Positions 28,929 through 38,460 of a DNA stretch of 64,000 nt are shown here, in pieces. Under the pieces are notes generated by a model. That model did not search any database, was not told the DNA's origin, and saw only the letters and a program-made list of their open reading frames with translations. The stretch is taken from positions 415,562 through 479,561 of the forward strand of contig NZ_BMZE01000002.1 in NCBI RefSeq assembly GCF_014652635.1, in the 5' to 3' direction. This DNA is from Devosia pacifica (GTDB lineage: Bacteria; Pseudomonadota; Alphaproteobacteria; Rhizobiales; Devosiaceae). The first letter of the stretch is position 1; every line of letters starts with the position of its first letter. The position numbers and the translations under genes are program-made.

Positions 28929-29654
28929 CTAGTCGACCTGGCTGGTGCCGATGACCTTCCAGTTCGGGTCACGCGATTTCGGATTGCGCGCAAAGGTCCA
29001 CTCATCGGCGATCGCCTGGACATGTTCTGCGTGACCCTCGATCAGGTTATTGTCCTTGTCGTAGGTGGCCGAAACCACCTCGGCATTGAACAGCACCGTA
29101 ACCGCCACCTGCCGCCGATCGGCTTCGGCATCGACAATCGCGATCTTCGGCAGCCCGACAAAGGTGAAGTCAACACGCTGCCCAGCAGCTTCACGCTCGG
29201 CCATCGCGCGCTGGAAATCCTCAAAGACGTCTTTCTCGAGCAGGGATTTCAGCGTTGCCTTGTCGCCCTCGGCAAAAGCGGTGACGATCATCTCGTAAGC
29301 GCCCTTCGCGCCTTCAAGGAACGAGCGCGGCATAAAGCTTGGGTCCGTCTCCGCCACGGCGCGCAGATCGGCGGCAAGCTTTTCGTTGTCCTTGGCCTGC
29401 TGCTCGATCTCGGCTTCGAGCTTGCGCTGGCGGCGTTCATCGTCGAGATCGGGTGCACCGGTTCCCGCGCGACGCAGCGGCACCACGGTGTCATCGGCTG
29501 TCGCCTTGTCGTTTGCTGCGTCACGCTGACGATGCCGCTCGGCCGGTGGCCGCTCATTGCCTGTGCGGGTTCCGAGAACCGAGCGCAGCCGGAACAGGAT
29601 TACTACCGCCACACCGATAACGATTAGGGTAGGCAGGTCGAGAAATTCATCCAT
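28929..29654 (-). CDS. Tim44-like domain membrane-anchored protein
   Basis: 241 residues. A single N-terminal transmembrane segment (LPTLIVIGVAVVILFRLRSVLG) is followed by a charged linker (about 25-75) and a C-terminal Tim44-like domain (SFLEGAKGAYEMIVTAFAEGD through DPNWKVIGTSQVD). Mitochondrial Tim44 tethers Hsp70 at the import channel; the bacterial role is not settled. It is divergent from fxsA and is first of Tim44-Smr-XRE. In related genomes mltA often lies between Tim44 and Smr; here only 21 bases separate them. Confidence 0.87.
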   Translation of the reverse strand: MDEFLDLPTLIVIGVAVVILFRLRSVLGTRTGNERPPAERHRQRDAANDKATADDTVVPLRRAGTGAPDLDDERRQRKLEAEIEQQAKDNEKLAADLRAVAETDPSFMPRSFLEGAKGAYEMIVTAFAEGDKATLKSLLEKDVFEDFQRAMAEREAAGQRVDFTFVGLPKIAIVDAEADRRQVAVTVLFNAEVVSATYDKDNNLIEGHAEHVQAIADEWTFARNPKSRDPNWKVIGTSQVD

Positions 29655-29810
29655 CAGGAACCAACTAACAGTTTGCGTTTCGCCCAGCGCTCGTCATGCG
29701 CTTTTTCGCACCTATATATAGGAATGCCTCACCTTGAAACCAGTTCACGATCGGGCGAAGACGCTCAATGGTGAACATTTAAGGTGCACGCGAACAAGAG
29801 GATGTTGCCT

Positions 29811-30275
29811 GTGGCACGTTTATTTATTGCCGCCCTCCTGTTGATGCCGCTGATCGAGATCGCGGTAATGATCAAGGTCGGCCAGATTATAGGACTGTTG
29901 CCAACGCTGGCGCTGCTGGTTGGCGCCGGACTTCTCGGTATGGTCCTGATCCGCCAGCAAGGGTTGTCGATGGTCATGCAGATGCGCCGCAATGTCGCGG
30001 CCGGTGAACTGCCGGCGCGTGCCGTTGCCGACGCGATGATGATTGGCTTCGCCGCCGTGCTCTTGCTGCTTCCGGGTTTCCTTACCGATATCGGCGCGCT
30101 GCTGCTGTTGTTGCCGCCGGTGCGTGATTTCATCTACCGCAGCCTCGCACGCAACATGGTTGTCGTCACCACCACCGGTCCGCGCGGCGGCCCCTATGGC
30201 CGCGGGGGCGATGGTCGACGCGTGCCCGGGCCAGACACGATCGAACTCGATGAGGACGATTACCGGCGAGAATAG
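29811..30275 (+). CDS. fxsA: FxsA family membrane protein
   Basis: 154 residues from GTG 29811, chosen because GAGG lies nine bases upstream and the protein then begins with ARLFIAALLLMPLIEI, the family start. Four hydrophobic segments follow up to residue 110 (IGLLPTLALLVGAGLLGMVLI, LLLLPGFLTDIGALLLLLPP), then a Gly/Arg-rich, acidic tail. Overproduced E. coli FxsA interferes with phage T7 exclusion by F plasmid; its normal role is unknown. secB follows. Confidence 0.85.
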   Translation: MARLFIAALLLMPLIEIAVMIKVGQIIGLLPTLALLVGAGLLGMVLIRQQGLSMVMQMRRNVAAGELPARAVADAMMIGFAAVLLLLPGFLTDIGALLLLLPPVRDFIYRSLARNMVVVTTTGPRGGPYGRGGDGRRVPGPDTIELDEDDYRRE

Positions 30276-30352
30276 GCGGCAAACTTGTGAGCCACACCGT
30301 AACATGCTAGCCACAGCGCCACTTTCAACGCCCTATGAGGACCAGACATTCC

Positions 30353-30898
30353 ATGGCTGACGAGAACCAGGCCGCAAACGCGGCGGGCGGCGGCGCCGGT
30401 ACTGCCGGTAACACCCCAGCGCTGAACCTGATCGGTCAGTATATTCGCGATTTGTCCTTCGAGAACCCGGGCGCGCCGGGCTCGATCATGCTTGGTGGCG
30501 CCAACCCGGCCTTCAACGTGTCGATTTCAGTCGGCGTCAAGAAGCAGTCAGATGACACCTACGCCGTTGAGCTGAACCTCAACGCCAAGGCGCACCGCGA
30601 AGAAACGCTGCTGTTCAATATCGAACTGGTCTATGGCGGTGTCTTCCGGATCAAGAACGTGCCGGAAAACCAGCTCAGCCCGCTGCTGATGGTCGAATGC
30701 CCACGCCTGATCTTCCCGTTCGCGCGCCAGGTCCTCGCCAATGTTACGCAGAATGGCGGTTTCCCGCCGCTGATGATGGAGCCGGTGGATTTCTTTGCGA
30801 TCTATCGCCAGAACCTTGCCAAGCTCGCCGAGCAGAGAAAGGGCGAGGCTTCGACTGACGCCGCCAACGCGACCCCCGGCGACGCAAAGCCGAACTGA
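30353..30898 (+). CDS. secB: Protein-export chaperone SecB
   Basis: 181 residues from ATG 30353. After an Ala/Gly-rich start come the SecB motifs YIRDLSFENPGAP, YAVELNLNAKA, GVFRIKNVPENQLSPLLMVECPRLIFPFAR and GGFPPLMMEPVDF. SecB holds precursor proteins unfolded and delivers them to SecA. Converges on dnaQ; an inverted repeat lies in the 25-base gap and dnaQ 3' end. Confidence 0.96.
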   Translation: MADENQAANAAGGGAGTAGNTPALNLIGQYIRDLSFENPGAPGSIMLGGANPAFNVSISVGVKKQSDDTYAVELNLNAKAHREETLLFNIELVYGGVFRIKNVPENQLSPLLMVECPRLIFPFARQVLANVTQNGGFPPLMMEPVDFFAIYRQNLAKLAEQRKGEASTDAANATPGDAKPN

Positions 30899-30912
30899 TA
30901 ACTTGAAAATTG

Positions 30913-30948
30913 CGAGCCGATGATCAGCGCGCCAGCGCCATCGGCTCG
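30913..30948. terminator. Inverted repeat at the secB / dnaQ junction, possible bidirectional terminator
   Basis: Perfect ten-base arms CGAGCCGATG (30913-30922) and CATCGGCTCG (30939-30948) around a 16-base loop. One arm is in dnaQ's last codons, the other lies just past its stop. On the minus strand CAATTTTC follows; on the plus strand TCTTC. The T-runs are short. Confidence 0.5.
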
Positions 30949-31649
30949 TCTTCAACGGCGATATAGGTTCGCCACACAGCGTCTTCGCCCATATCGGCCA
31001 GCATCGCTTCGTGAGCGCGCAACTCCGCATCACTGAGACGCGGCGGCAGCGGAACCGGCCTTTGTCGCGCAGCTACGCGATGAGCCACCGCACCTTCGCC
31101 GCTCGTGCGGGTTTCCGCCACCAGCGCCAGTCCAACCTGACGGCCGCCAATCAACTCAAGATAGACATCGGCGAGGATCTCGCTGTCGAGCAGGGCGCCG
31201 TGAAGCGTGCGCCGGCTGTTGTCGATGCCAAAATAGCGGCATAGCGCATCAAGGCTGGCGCGAGCGCCGGGATTGACCTGACGGGCCAGAGCCACGGTGT
31301 CGATGACTTCATTGCCAAGCTTTCGAAACCCGGCGGTCTCGAGTTCGGCATTGAGAAAACCAAGGTCGAACTCGGCATTGTGGATGATCAGCGTGCCGTC
31401 ATCGACAAAATCGAGAAACTCCTGCGCAACTGCCGAAAACAGCGGTTTATCTGCAAGAAATTCCTCCGACAGCCCATGGACCCGAAACGCTTCCTCGGGC
31501 ATGTCGCGCTGTGGATTGATGTAGACGTGAAAGGTGCGGCCGGACGGGATATGATTGATCAACTCGACGCAGCCGATCTCCACCAGCCGGTCTCCGCCAG
31601 CCGGCGACAGGCCGGTGGTTTCGGTGTCGAGTACGATCTCACGCTTCAT
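30924..31649 (-). CDS. dnaQ: DNA polymerase III epsilon subunit (3'-5' proofreading exonuclease)
   Basis: 241 residues. DEDDh exonuclease motifs: REIVLDTETTGLSP (Exo I), LIIHNAEFDLGFLNAEL (Exo II) and LHGALLDSEILADVYLEL (Exo III, with catalytic His and Asp). The C-terminal tail would bind the alpha subunit. Its ATG overlaps the coaE stop; last of the maf-aroE-coaE-dnaQ run leading away from the proposed origin. Confidence 0.96.
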   Translation of the reverse strand: MKREIVLDTETTGLSPAGGDRLVEIGCVELINHIPSGRTFHVYINPQRDMPEEAFRVHGLSEEFLADKPLFSAVAQEFLDFVDDGTLIIHNAEFDLGFLNAELETAGFRKLGNEVIDTVALARQVNPGARASLDALCRYFGIDNSRRTLHGALLDSEILADVYLELIGGRQVGLALVAETRTSGEGAVAHRVAARQRPVPLPPRLSDAELRAHEAMLADMGEDAVWRTYIAVEDEPMALAR

Positions 31650-32242
31650 TGCTGGGCCCCGCGTGCCTGGATTCCGGCGACAAGCGCGCGGACCCTGGCT
31701 TTGGTCTCTTCGATGGTGTCCGACGTGTCGAACACATAGGTGGCACGCTTTCTCTTTTCCTCCTGTGGAAGCTGACGGGCAAGGATGCTCTCAAGCTTTT
31801 CCACGCTCATTCCCGGCCGTGCCAGCGCCCGCTGGCGCTGCACGTCTTCCGGGCAAATAGTCACGCCTACCGCGTCGAATCCATAATCATGCCCGGTCTC
31901 GAACAGCAGCGGCACCTCGACCACCGCGACCAGCGCTCCATCGGCTTCCGCCTCATCCATGAACGCGGCGATGCGATGCCGCACCATCGGGTGAACACGC
32001 GACTCAAGCGCCATCAGCTTTTCCGGTTCGCGGGCGATCGCCGCGCTCAGCAGGGAGCGATCGACACGGCCATCTGGTGCTACACCCGGAAACAGCGCGG
32101 TAACCTCAGGGACGGCCGGCCCCTCGTAAAGCTCATGCACCGCCTCGTCCGCAGAAAAAATCTTCGCCCCGTACTCTGTAAAGGCTCTCAGCACGGTGGA
32201 TTTTCCGGTCGCGATCGAACCTGTCAGACCGATCCGCCACAT
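31646..32242 (-). CDS. coaE: Dephospho-CoA kinase
   Basis: 198 residues with the P-loop GLTGSIATGKSTVLRAF at the N-terminus, FSADEAVHELY and the lid/CoA-binding VEVPLLFETGHDYGFD. It phosphorylates dephospho-CoA in the last step of CoA synthesis. Starts 2 bases after aroE ends. Confidence 0.96.
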   Translation of the reverse strand: MWRIGLTGSIATGKSTVLRAFTEYGAKIFSADEAVHELYEGPAVPEVTALFPGVAPDGRVDRSLLSAAIAREPEKLMALESRVHPMVRHRIAAFMDEAEADGALVAVVEVPLLFETGHDYGFDAVGVTICPEDVQRQRALARPGMSVEKLESILARQLPQEEKRKRATYVFDTSDTIEETKARVRALVAGIQARGAQQ

Positions 32243-32244
32243 CG

Positions 32245-33078
32245 TCAGTGCTCCAGCGTCTGTTCGACGCGGCGACGCAGAGTATCGCTGACCTCAGGTT
32301 CGACACCGAACCAGGCCGTAAAGCCAGGCACCGCCTGATGCAGCAGCATGCCGAGGCCATCAACCGTGCGGAGGCCTTGCTGCTCCGCCTCAATCAGCAA
32401 TGGCGTGCGGCGCGGCACATAAACGAGATCTGTCACCGTTGCGGTTTTCGGCAGCACCGACAGATCGAGAGTGTCGAATGCCGTGCCATGCATGCCGACC
32501 GAAGTTGTGTTGACCACAAGCCCGGCAGCACCGGCAATTTCGGTGAAATATTCGAGGCCGCCGGGGTGGAAGGGGCCGTCGATCGCCTCTGCCAGACGGC
32601 GTGCGGTTGCCTTGGTTCGGTTTAGGACGTGAACGCGCGAAATGCCGCGCGCCTTGAGGGCCACCAGAATGGCGCGCGCAGCGCCGCCTGCACCAAGCAC
32701 TATCGCTGTGTCGAGACCCTCGGACCAGCCTTGCGCGTTGGCATCGAGATTACCGAGAAACCCGAGATAATCCGTGTTCGTGCCGTGGACGCGCCCATCA
32801 GGCTGGCGCACCAGCGTATTGGCGGCGCCGATCGTTTCGGCCAGCGGGTCAAGCGTGTCGCATAGCGCAAAGACCGCTTCCTTATGGGGAATGGTGACGT
32901 TGCCGCCGGCGAACTCGCCGGTCTTCAGCCGCTCGAAAAATAGCGGCAGATCGTCCGGCGAAACGTCGAACGGCTCGTAGCTGCCATCAATGCCATATTG
33001 TGTGATCCATGTTCCGTGGATCAACGGCGAGCGCGAATGCGCGATCGGATGGCCTATGACGAAGGCTTTACGGGTCAT
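32245..33078 (-). CDS. aroE: Shikimate dehydrogenase (NADP+)
   Basis: 277 residues. Shikimate-binding IGHPIAHSRSPLIHGTWI, the catalytic lysine in GNVTIPHKEAV, and the NADP-binding GAGGAARAI then LNRTKATARRLAE are all present. It reduces 3-dehydroshikimate in aromatic amino acid synthesis. Ten bases separate it from maf upstream. Confidence 0.96.
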   Translation of the reverse strand: MTRKAFVIGHPIAHSRSPLIHGTWITQYGIDGSYEPFDVSPDDLPLFFERLKTGEFAGGNVTIPHKEAVFALCDTLDPLAETIGAANTLVRQPDGRVHGTNTDYLGFLGNLDANAQGWSEGLDTAIVLGAGGAARAILVALKARGISRVHVLNRTKATARRLAEAIDGPFHPGGLEYFTEIAGAAGLVVNTTSVGMHGTAFDTLDLSVLPKTATVTDLVYVPRRTPLLIEAEQQGLRTVDGLGMLLHQAVPGFTAWFGVEPEVSDTLRRRVEQTLEH

Positions 33079-33088
33079 GCAGCGAGCC

Positions 33089-33697
33089 TTAGCTAGTGTG
33101 CCGCAGGTCTAGCACTTCTGGCGCGAATTCGCGAAGTGCTTCCAGTAACGCCAGAAGCGGTAGGCCGAGGATGGTGAAATAGTCGCCGCTGACGCGTTCG
33201 AACAGGCGAATTGACGGACCCTCCAGCCGATAGCTGCCGACCGACCCCAGCACACGCTCGCCTTCGAGTTCGAGAACGAGATCACGTTCCGAATCCGAAA
33301 ACTTGCGCATTGTCAGTTCCGCAGTCTCGATCGATGACCAGACGATGTTGTCGCCCCGCGCGAGCACCACAGCGGCATGAAGGCGATGTGTCTTGCCCCG
33401 CAACCGGTCGAGTTGGCCGCGTGCGGCATCGAGGGAATCCGGTTTGTTCATCCGGTCCGGCCCGAGCGACAACGTTTGGTCTGCTCCGATAACCCAAGCC
33501 GAAGGATTTTCAGCAGCAACGGCACGCGCCTTGGCACCGGCCAGCAGCGTTGCAACGTCTCGCGCATCAGCGCCGTTCTGTTCCACCTGCGCTTCCAGAT
33601 CGCGCTCGTTGATGCTCGAAGCGTGCGTTTCGAACACCAGTCCGGCGCTCTCAAGCAGGTGGCGTCGCGTTTCAGATTTTGAAGCGAGGATCAGCAT
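33089..33697 (-). CDS. maf: Maf-like nucleotide pyrophosphatase
   Basis: 202 residues beginning LILASKSETRRHLLESAG, the Maf signature, with VIGADQTL carrying the catalytic Asp. Maf proteins hydrolyse dTTP/UTP or methylated nucleotides to monophosphates; the subfamily is not decided here. It starts at ATG 33697 and is the first minus-strand gene left of the proposed replication origin. Confidence 0.93.
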   Translation of the reverse strand: MLILASKSETRRHLLESAGLVFETHASSINERDLEAQVEQNGADARDVATLLAGAKARAVAAENPSAWVIGADQTLSLGPDRMNKPDSLDAARGQLDRLRGKTHRLHAAVVLARGDNIVWSSIETAELTMRKFSDSERDLVLELEGERVLGSVGSYRLEGPSIRLFERVSGDYFTILGLPLLALLEALREFAPEVLDLRHTS

Positions 33698-33937
33698 TTG
33701 GTCAGGTTTTCCACACAGTCATTCTAGGCTCAAGGCCATCTCTGTGAGAATGACTCATGACTTTGGGCCGGGCGAGGATTCATCCCCGGTCGCTAAGAAT
33801 CCATTAACACTCTGGCTTCGGCACCGGTGGCGAAATCGCTTGCGGTAATTGCGTGGAAAACCATCTGGCAACCGACAATCACGTTCGGTGCCTTTCCCAC
33901 AGGGTTGTGCTGCTATCAAAAATCAGGCTTGACCGCG

Positions 33938-33953
33938 TTAACCTTGCGTTAAC
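33938..33953. promoter_or_regulatory. CtrA-type box 1
   Basis: TTAACCTTGCGTTAAC: exact TTAA-N7-TTAA with the preferred trailing C. CtrA binding at such boxes blocks origin firing in Caulobacter; here the function is inferred from the match and the setting. Confidence 0.65.
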
Positions 33954-33995
33954 CTTTGGTCGCCCCGCTGATATGGCTGCTTCCCACAGCAGGTG

Positions 33996-34011
33996 TTAAG
34001 GAGCAATTAAC
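33996..34011. promoter_or_regulatory. CtrA-type box 2
   Basis: TTAAGGAGCAATTAAC: a second exact TTAA-N7-TTAA, 58 bases after the first. Confidence 0.65.
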
Positions 34012-34135
34012 GCGCTCGCTGCGCGCATTCGCCACTGAGACCCATGATTGTGGGCAGTCCTGAATTGCTGCAAAACACCGCCATGATGATAATGAATAAG
34101 AAAAGAAAGACTCTTCTTTCGATTGGAAGGGGGGC

Positions 34136-35173
34136 ATGAGCGAGGCCACATTGCGAAAGCCATTGCTCGAGACGGTCAGGGGCAAGCGCCAGGAGCGTCC
34201 ACCGATCTGGATCATGCGACAGGCGGGGCGCTATCTGCCGGAATATCGCGCAACGAGAGCGAAAACCTCCGGCTTTCTCGATCTCTGCTACACGCCCGAA
34301 CTGGCCGCGGAAGTGACGCTGCAGCCTCTGCGCCGGTTCGATCTCGATGCGGCGATCCTGTTTTCGGATATTCTGGTCATCCCCGACGCTCTGGGGCAAA
34401 CGGTACGGTTTGTCGCTGGCGAAGGGCCACAGCTTGACCCGATAGATCCTGATAGCGTCGACCGCCTGCAGCCGGAAGGTGCGCTCGATCACCTGGCGCC
34501 TGTGCTGGAGACGCTGAAGCGGGTGAAGCTGGCTCTGGACCCTGAAAAGACCCTTATCGGCTTCTGTGGCGCTCCCTGGACAGTAGCGACCTACATGATC
34601 GGCGGGAAAGGGTCGACCGATCAGGCAGCGGCGCGGCTGTTTGCCTACCGCCATCCCGAAGCCTTCGCGCGGCTGATGGATGTGCTCGTCGAGACCAGCA
34701 TCCGCTACTTGTCGGCGCAGATCGAGGCCGGCGCCGATGTCGTTCAGCTCTTTGAGAGCTGGGCCTTGAACCTCGATGAGGTGGCGTTTGAGCGCCAGGT
34801 GCTCGAACCCAATCGCCGTATCGTCCAAGGTGTGCGCCAGCGCCATCCGGACGCGGCTATCATCGGGTTTCCAAGAGGCGCGGCCGGGCTCGTTGGACGA
34901 TATGCCCGCGAGGTCGGCGTGAATGCAGTGGGCCTTGATTACGCAATGCCCGTTGATTTTGCCGATCGCGAACTGCCGCCAACCTTGACTGTTCAGGGGA
35001 ATCTCGATCCCTTGCGCGTCGTTGTCGGTGGCGAGCAGATGCTGACCCGCGCGCGGACCATCATCGAAGCGTTTTCTGAACGCCCGCATGTCTTCAATCT
35101 CGGCCACGGGATCGTGCCGGAAACCCCGATCGAGCACGTCGAGCAGCTCGTGAACCTCGTAAAGAACGGCTAG
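34136..35173 (+). CDS. hemE: Uroporphyrinogen decarboxylase
   Basis: 345 residues. The N-terminal PPIWIMRQAGRYLPEYR contains the substrate-binding arginines, and FSDILVIPDALG carries the catalytic Asp; GFCGAPWTVATYMIGG and the C-terminal NLGHGIVPETP are conserved. It converts uroporphyrinogen III to coproporphyrinogen III in heme synthesis. ATG 34136 follows GAAGGGGGG. First plus-strand gene right of the proposed origin. Confidence 0.97.
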   Translation: MSEATLRKPLLETVRGKRQERPPIWIMRQAGRYLPEYRATRAKTSGFLDLCYTPELAAEVTLQPLRRFDLDAAILFSDILVIPDALGQTVRFVAGEGPQLDPIDPDSVDRLQPEGALDHLAPVLETLKRVKLALDPEKTLIGFCGAPWTVATYMIGGKGSTDQAAARLFAYRHPEAFARLMDVLVETSIRYLSAQIEAGADVVQLFESWALNLDEVAFERQVLEPNRRIVQGVRQRHPDAAIIGFPRGAAGLVGRYAREVGVNAVGLDYAMPVDFADRELPPTLTVQGNLDPLRVVVGGEQMLTRARTIIEAFSERPHVFNLGHGIVPETPIEHVEQLVNLVKNG

Positions 35174-35182
35174 GAATTCGCT

Positions 35183-35608
35183 ATGGCCTGGGTGAAGGCA
35201 TTTCACGTCATCTCGATCATCGCCTGGATGGCTGCAATGCTCTACCTGCCTCGGCTATTCGTCTATCACGTCGACGCAGAACCCGGCTCGAAGCAGTCCG
35301 AGACCTTCAAGGTGATGGAACGTCGGCTTTATCGGGCGATCATGACGCCGGCAATGATTGCCAGCTGGCTGTTCGGGCTGTGGCTGATCATTGGCTATCA
35401 GGTTATCGACTGGTCGCAGGGCTGGGTGTGGCTGAAGGCTGCCTTGGTCATCGCATTGAGCGGCTATCACGGTCTGATGGCACGGCACGTCAAGGATTTC
35501 GCTGCTGACCGCAACACACGGCCGGGGCGCTATTTCCGGTTCATGAACGAGGTTCCGACCTTGATGATGATCGGCATCGTCATCGCCGTCATTGTCCGCC
35601 CGTTCTGA
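35183..35608 (+). CDS. hemJ: Protoporphyrinogen IX oxidase HemJ
   Basis: 141 residues, four transmembrane segments. The opening WVKAFHVISIIAWMAAMLYLPRLFVYH carries the conserved histidine and LPRLFVYH motif, and YHGLMARHVKDF is also typical. HemJ oxidises protoporphyrinogen to protoporphyrin in the membrane of most Alphaproteobacteria. It lies nine bases after hemE, so the two heme genes are co-transcribed. Confidence 0.93.
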   Translation: MAWVKAFHVISIIAWMAAMLYLPRLFVYHVDAEPGSKQSETFKVMERRLYRAIMTPAMIASWLFGLWLIIGYQVIDWSQGWVWLKAALVIALSGYHGLMARHVKDFAADRNTRPGRYFRFMNEVPTLMMIGIVIAVIVRPF

Positions 35609-35779
35609 GTGTCCGCTAACGACGCATTGCACGATGTGCCTTGAAACGCAGGCAGTATCACGCTATGTGATGACGAAGCACCCTTAAAAGAGCTCGATCG
35701 AACGTAGCCGATCGCCACGCGGTGCACCCTCCAAGACCTTTCCCCCTTCTTCTGATTTCCCTAAAGGGTCATCCTCCAC
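35609..35779 (+). promoter_or_regulatory. rho leader, C-rich and G-poor, possible Rho loading site
   Basis: The 171-base gap before rho ends in a pyrimidine-rich stretch: in 35725-35778 I count 23 C but only 5 G in 54 bases, in an otherwise GC-balanced neighbourhood. Unstructured C>G RNA is what Rho binds, and E. coli rho is autoregulated in its leader. A palindrome ATCACGCTATGTGAT (35657-35671) lies upstream of this tract. Confidence 0.45.
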
Positions 35780-37045
<1,266 letters not shown>

Positions 37046-37054
37046 GACCTTTGC

Positions 37055-38353
37055 ATGCGCGGGGGCGACACCATTGTCGCACTGTCTTCCGGCGGCCTTC
37101 CCTCGGGGGTCGCAGTTATCCGGATATCAGGGCCTGCCGTCAGACAAATCCTTGGAGACTTCGCAGGCGGGGTTCCAGCGCCACGTGCACTGTCCCTCGC
37201 CGCGATAGGCGCTGATACAATCCTCGATCGTGGTCTCGTTGCTTATTTTCCGGGACCCAACAGCTTTACCGGCGAAGACGTCGCCGAGTTGCAGGTGCAT
37301 GGGTCGCCAGCTGGCGTTAAGGCGATCATACGGCATTTGGCAGGCTTGCCGGGTATCCGTCTGGCGGAACCGGGGGAATTCACTCGGCGCGCGTTTGAAA
37401 ACGGCAAGCTTGATCTCACGGAAGCCGAGGGCCTTGGAGACCTGCTTGCCTCGGAGACCGAGAGCCAACGGCGTCAGGCGCTGGCGCGCCTCGAAGGTGG
37501 TCCACGCTCACGTGTGGCGTCGTGGCGAAGGTCTCTTCTGTGGCTCCGCGCAGAGCTGGAAGCCCAGCTCGATTTCTCGGATGAGGGCGATGTTGCCGAG
37601 GATCTCCCAGCCACCTTCATCGACACACTAAACGCATTGCGCCAGGATTTGACGTCTGCGCTCGCGCAGATCGAGGGCGGTCGCATTGTGCGTGAGGGGT
37701 TTCGCATCGCGCTTGCGGGGGCACCGAACGTGGGCAAGTCGAGCCTCCTGAATGCGCTTTCCATGTCCGAGGTTGCTATTGTCACCGCCGAGGCGGGCAC
37801 AACCCGTGATGTCCGCGAGGTCTCACTCGATCTTGGTGGTCATCTTGTGACCTTGCTCGATCTCGCAGGGCTGCGCCAAACCGATAGCCTTGCTGAAGAG
37901 GAGGGCGTGCGCCGTGCACGAGTTGCCATGGAAAGCGCAGACCTCGTTCTATGGATGACAGCGCCCGATGTCGTGGCAGACGAGCCTCCGCCCATAGCAG
38001 GGCGCGATGTATGGACTGTTGCAAACAAGAGCGATATCGGCCCCCGACAGTCAGGCATCTCGATCTCAACAAAAACCGGCGAAGGGCTCGAGACACTCAG
38101 AGCCCGTCTTCACAGCCATGTTGCCGAACAGATCGGGGCCAGTGCGCACGCAACATTCAGCCATGAGCGGGACCGCGTTTCCCTAGAGGCCGCGCTATCT
38201 GCGATCGACGAGGCAAAAACTATGCTGCACAGCGCCGAGGTGGCTGCGGATTTGCTGCGCGCCGCGACCTCTGCCCTTGAGCGCCTTGTCGGTCGTATTG
38301 ACGCCGAGGCTGTTCTCGATGAGCTGTTCGTGAATTTTTGCATCGGGAAGTGA
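37055..38353 (+). CDS. mnmE: tRNA uridine-5-carboxymethylaminomethyl modification GTPase MnmE
   Basis: 432 residues. N-terminal folate-binding domain (DTIVALSSGGLPSGVAVIRISGP), helical domain, and inserted G domain with AGAPNVGKSSLLNAL (G1), GTTRD (G2), DLAGLR (G3) and NKSD (G4); it ends in CIGK, matching the catalytic C-terminal CxGK. With MnmG it modifies wobble U34 of several tRNAs. Confidence 0.97.
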   Translation: MRGGDTIVALSSGGLPSGVAVIRISGPAVRQILGDFAGGVPAPRALSLAAIGADTILDRGLVAYFPGPNSFTGEDVAELQVHGSPAGVKAIIRHLAGLPGIRLAEPGEFTRRAFENGKLDLTEAEGLGDLLASETESQRRQALARLEGGPRSRVASWRRSLLWLRAELEAQLDFSDEGDVAEDLPATFIDTLNALRQDLTSALAQIEGGRIVREGFRIALAGAPNVGKSSLLNALSMSEVAIVTAEAGTTRDVREVSLDLGGHLVTLLDLAGLRQTDSLAEEEGVRRARVAMESADLVLWMTAPDVVADEPPPIAGRDVWTVANKSDIGPRQSGISISTKTGEGLETLRARLHSHVAEQIGASAHATFSHERDRVSLEAALSAIDEAKTMLHSAEVAADLLRAATSALERLVGRIDAEAVLDELFVNFCIGK

Positions 38354-38366
38354 TTCACGTGAAACA
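38351..38366. promoter_or_regulatory. parS-like site 5
   Basis: TGATTCACGTGAAACA, 15 of 16 matches to the consensus, overlapping the mnmE stop codon, about 4.2 kb right of the proposed oriC. The remainder of the gap to mnmG (38367-38460) shows nothing else. Confidence 0.8.
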
Positions 38367-38460
38367 CACGCTATGGTGACCTCGCGAACCCCGGCATTGA
38401 TTGCGCCTACGGTTTCGCTTAAACCGCTGCTTTCCGCCCTTGCTGAATATTGGACGCATC

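Larger units (their letters stand above)
33698..34135. other. oriC: Probable chromosomal replication origin (oriC) between maf and hemE
   Basis: A 438-base gene-free region between divergent genes, upstream of hemE as at the origins of Caulobacter crescentus and Sinorhizobium meliloti. Visible elements: two exact TTAA-N7-TTAA boxes (33938-33952 and 33996-34010) of the CtrA type; DnaA-box-like TTTTCCACA (33707-33715), TTTCCCACA (33893-33901) and a reverse TTTTCCACG (33852-33860); four GANTC sites (33752, 33777, 33797, 34109); and an AT-rich, purine-biased tract at about 34072-34125 that could unwind. None of the DnaA boxes is perfect. Promoters of maf and hemE must also lie here. Confidence 0.75.

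Noticed and set aside
29655..29810. Small RNA or extra gene between the Tim44-like gene and fxsA
   Set aside because: No frame with a ribosome-binding site and no stable stem-loop followed by T; treated as a divergent promoter region.
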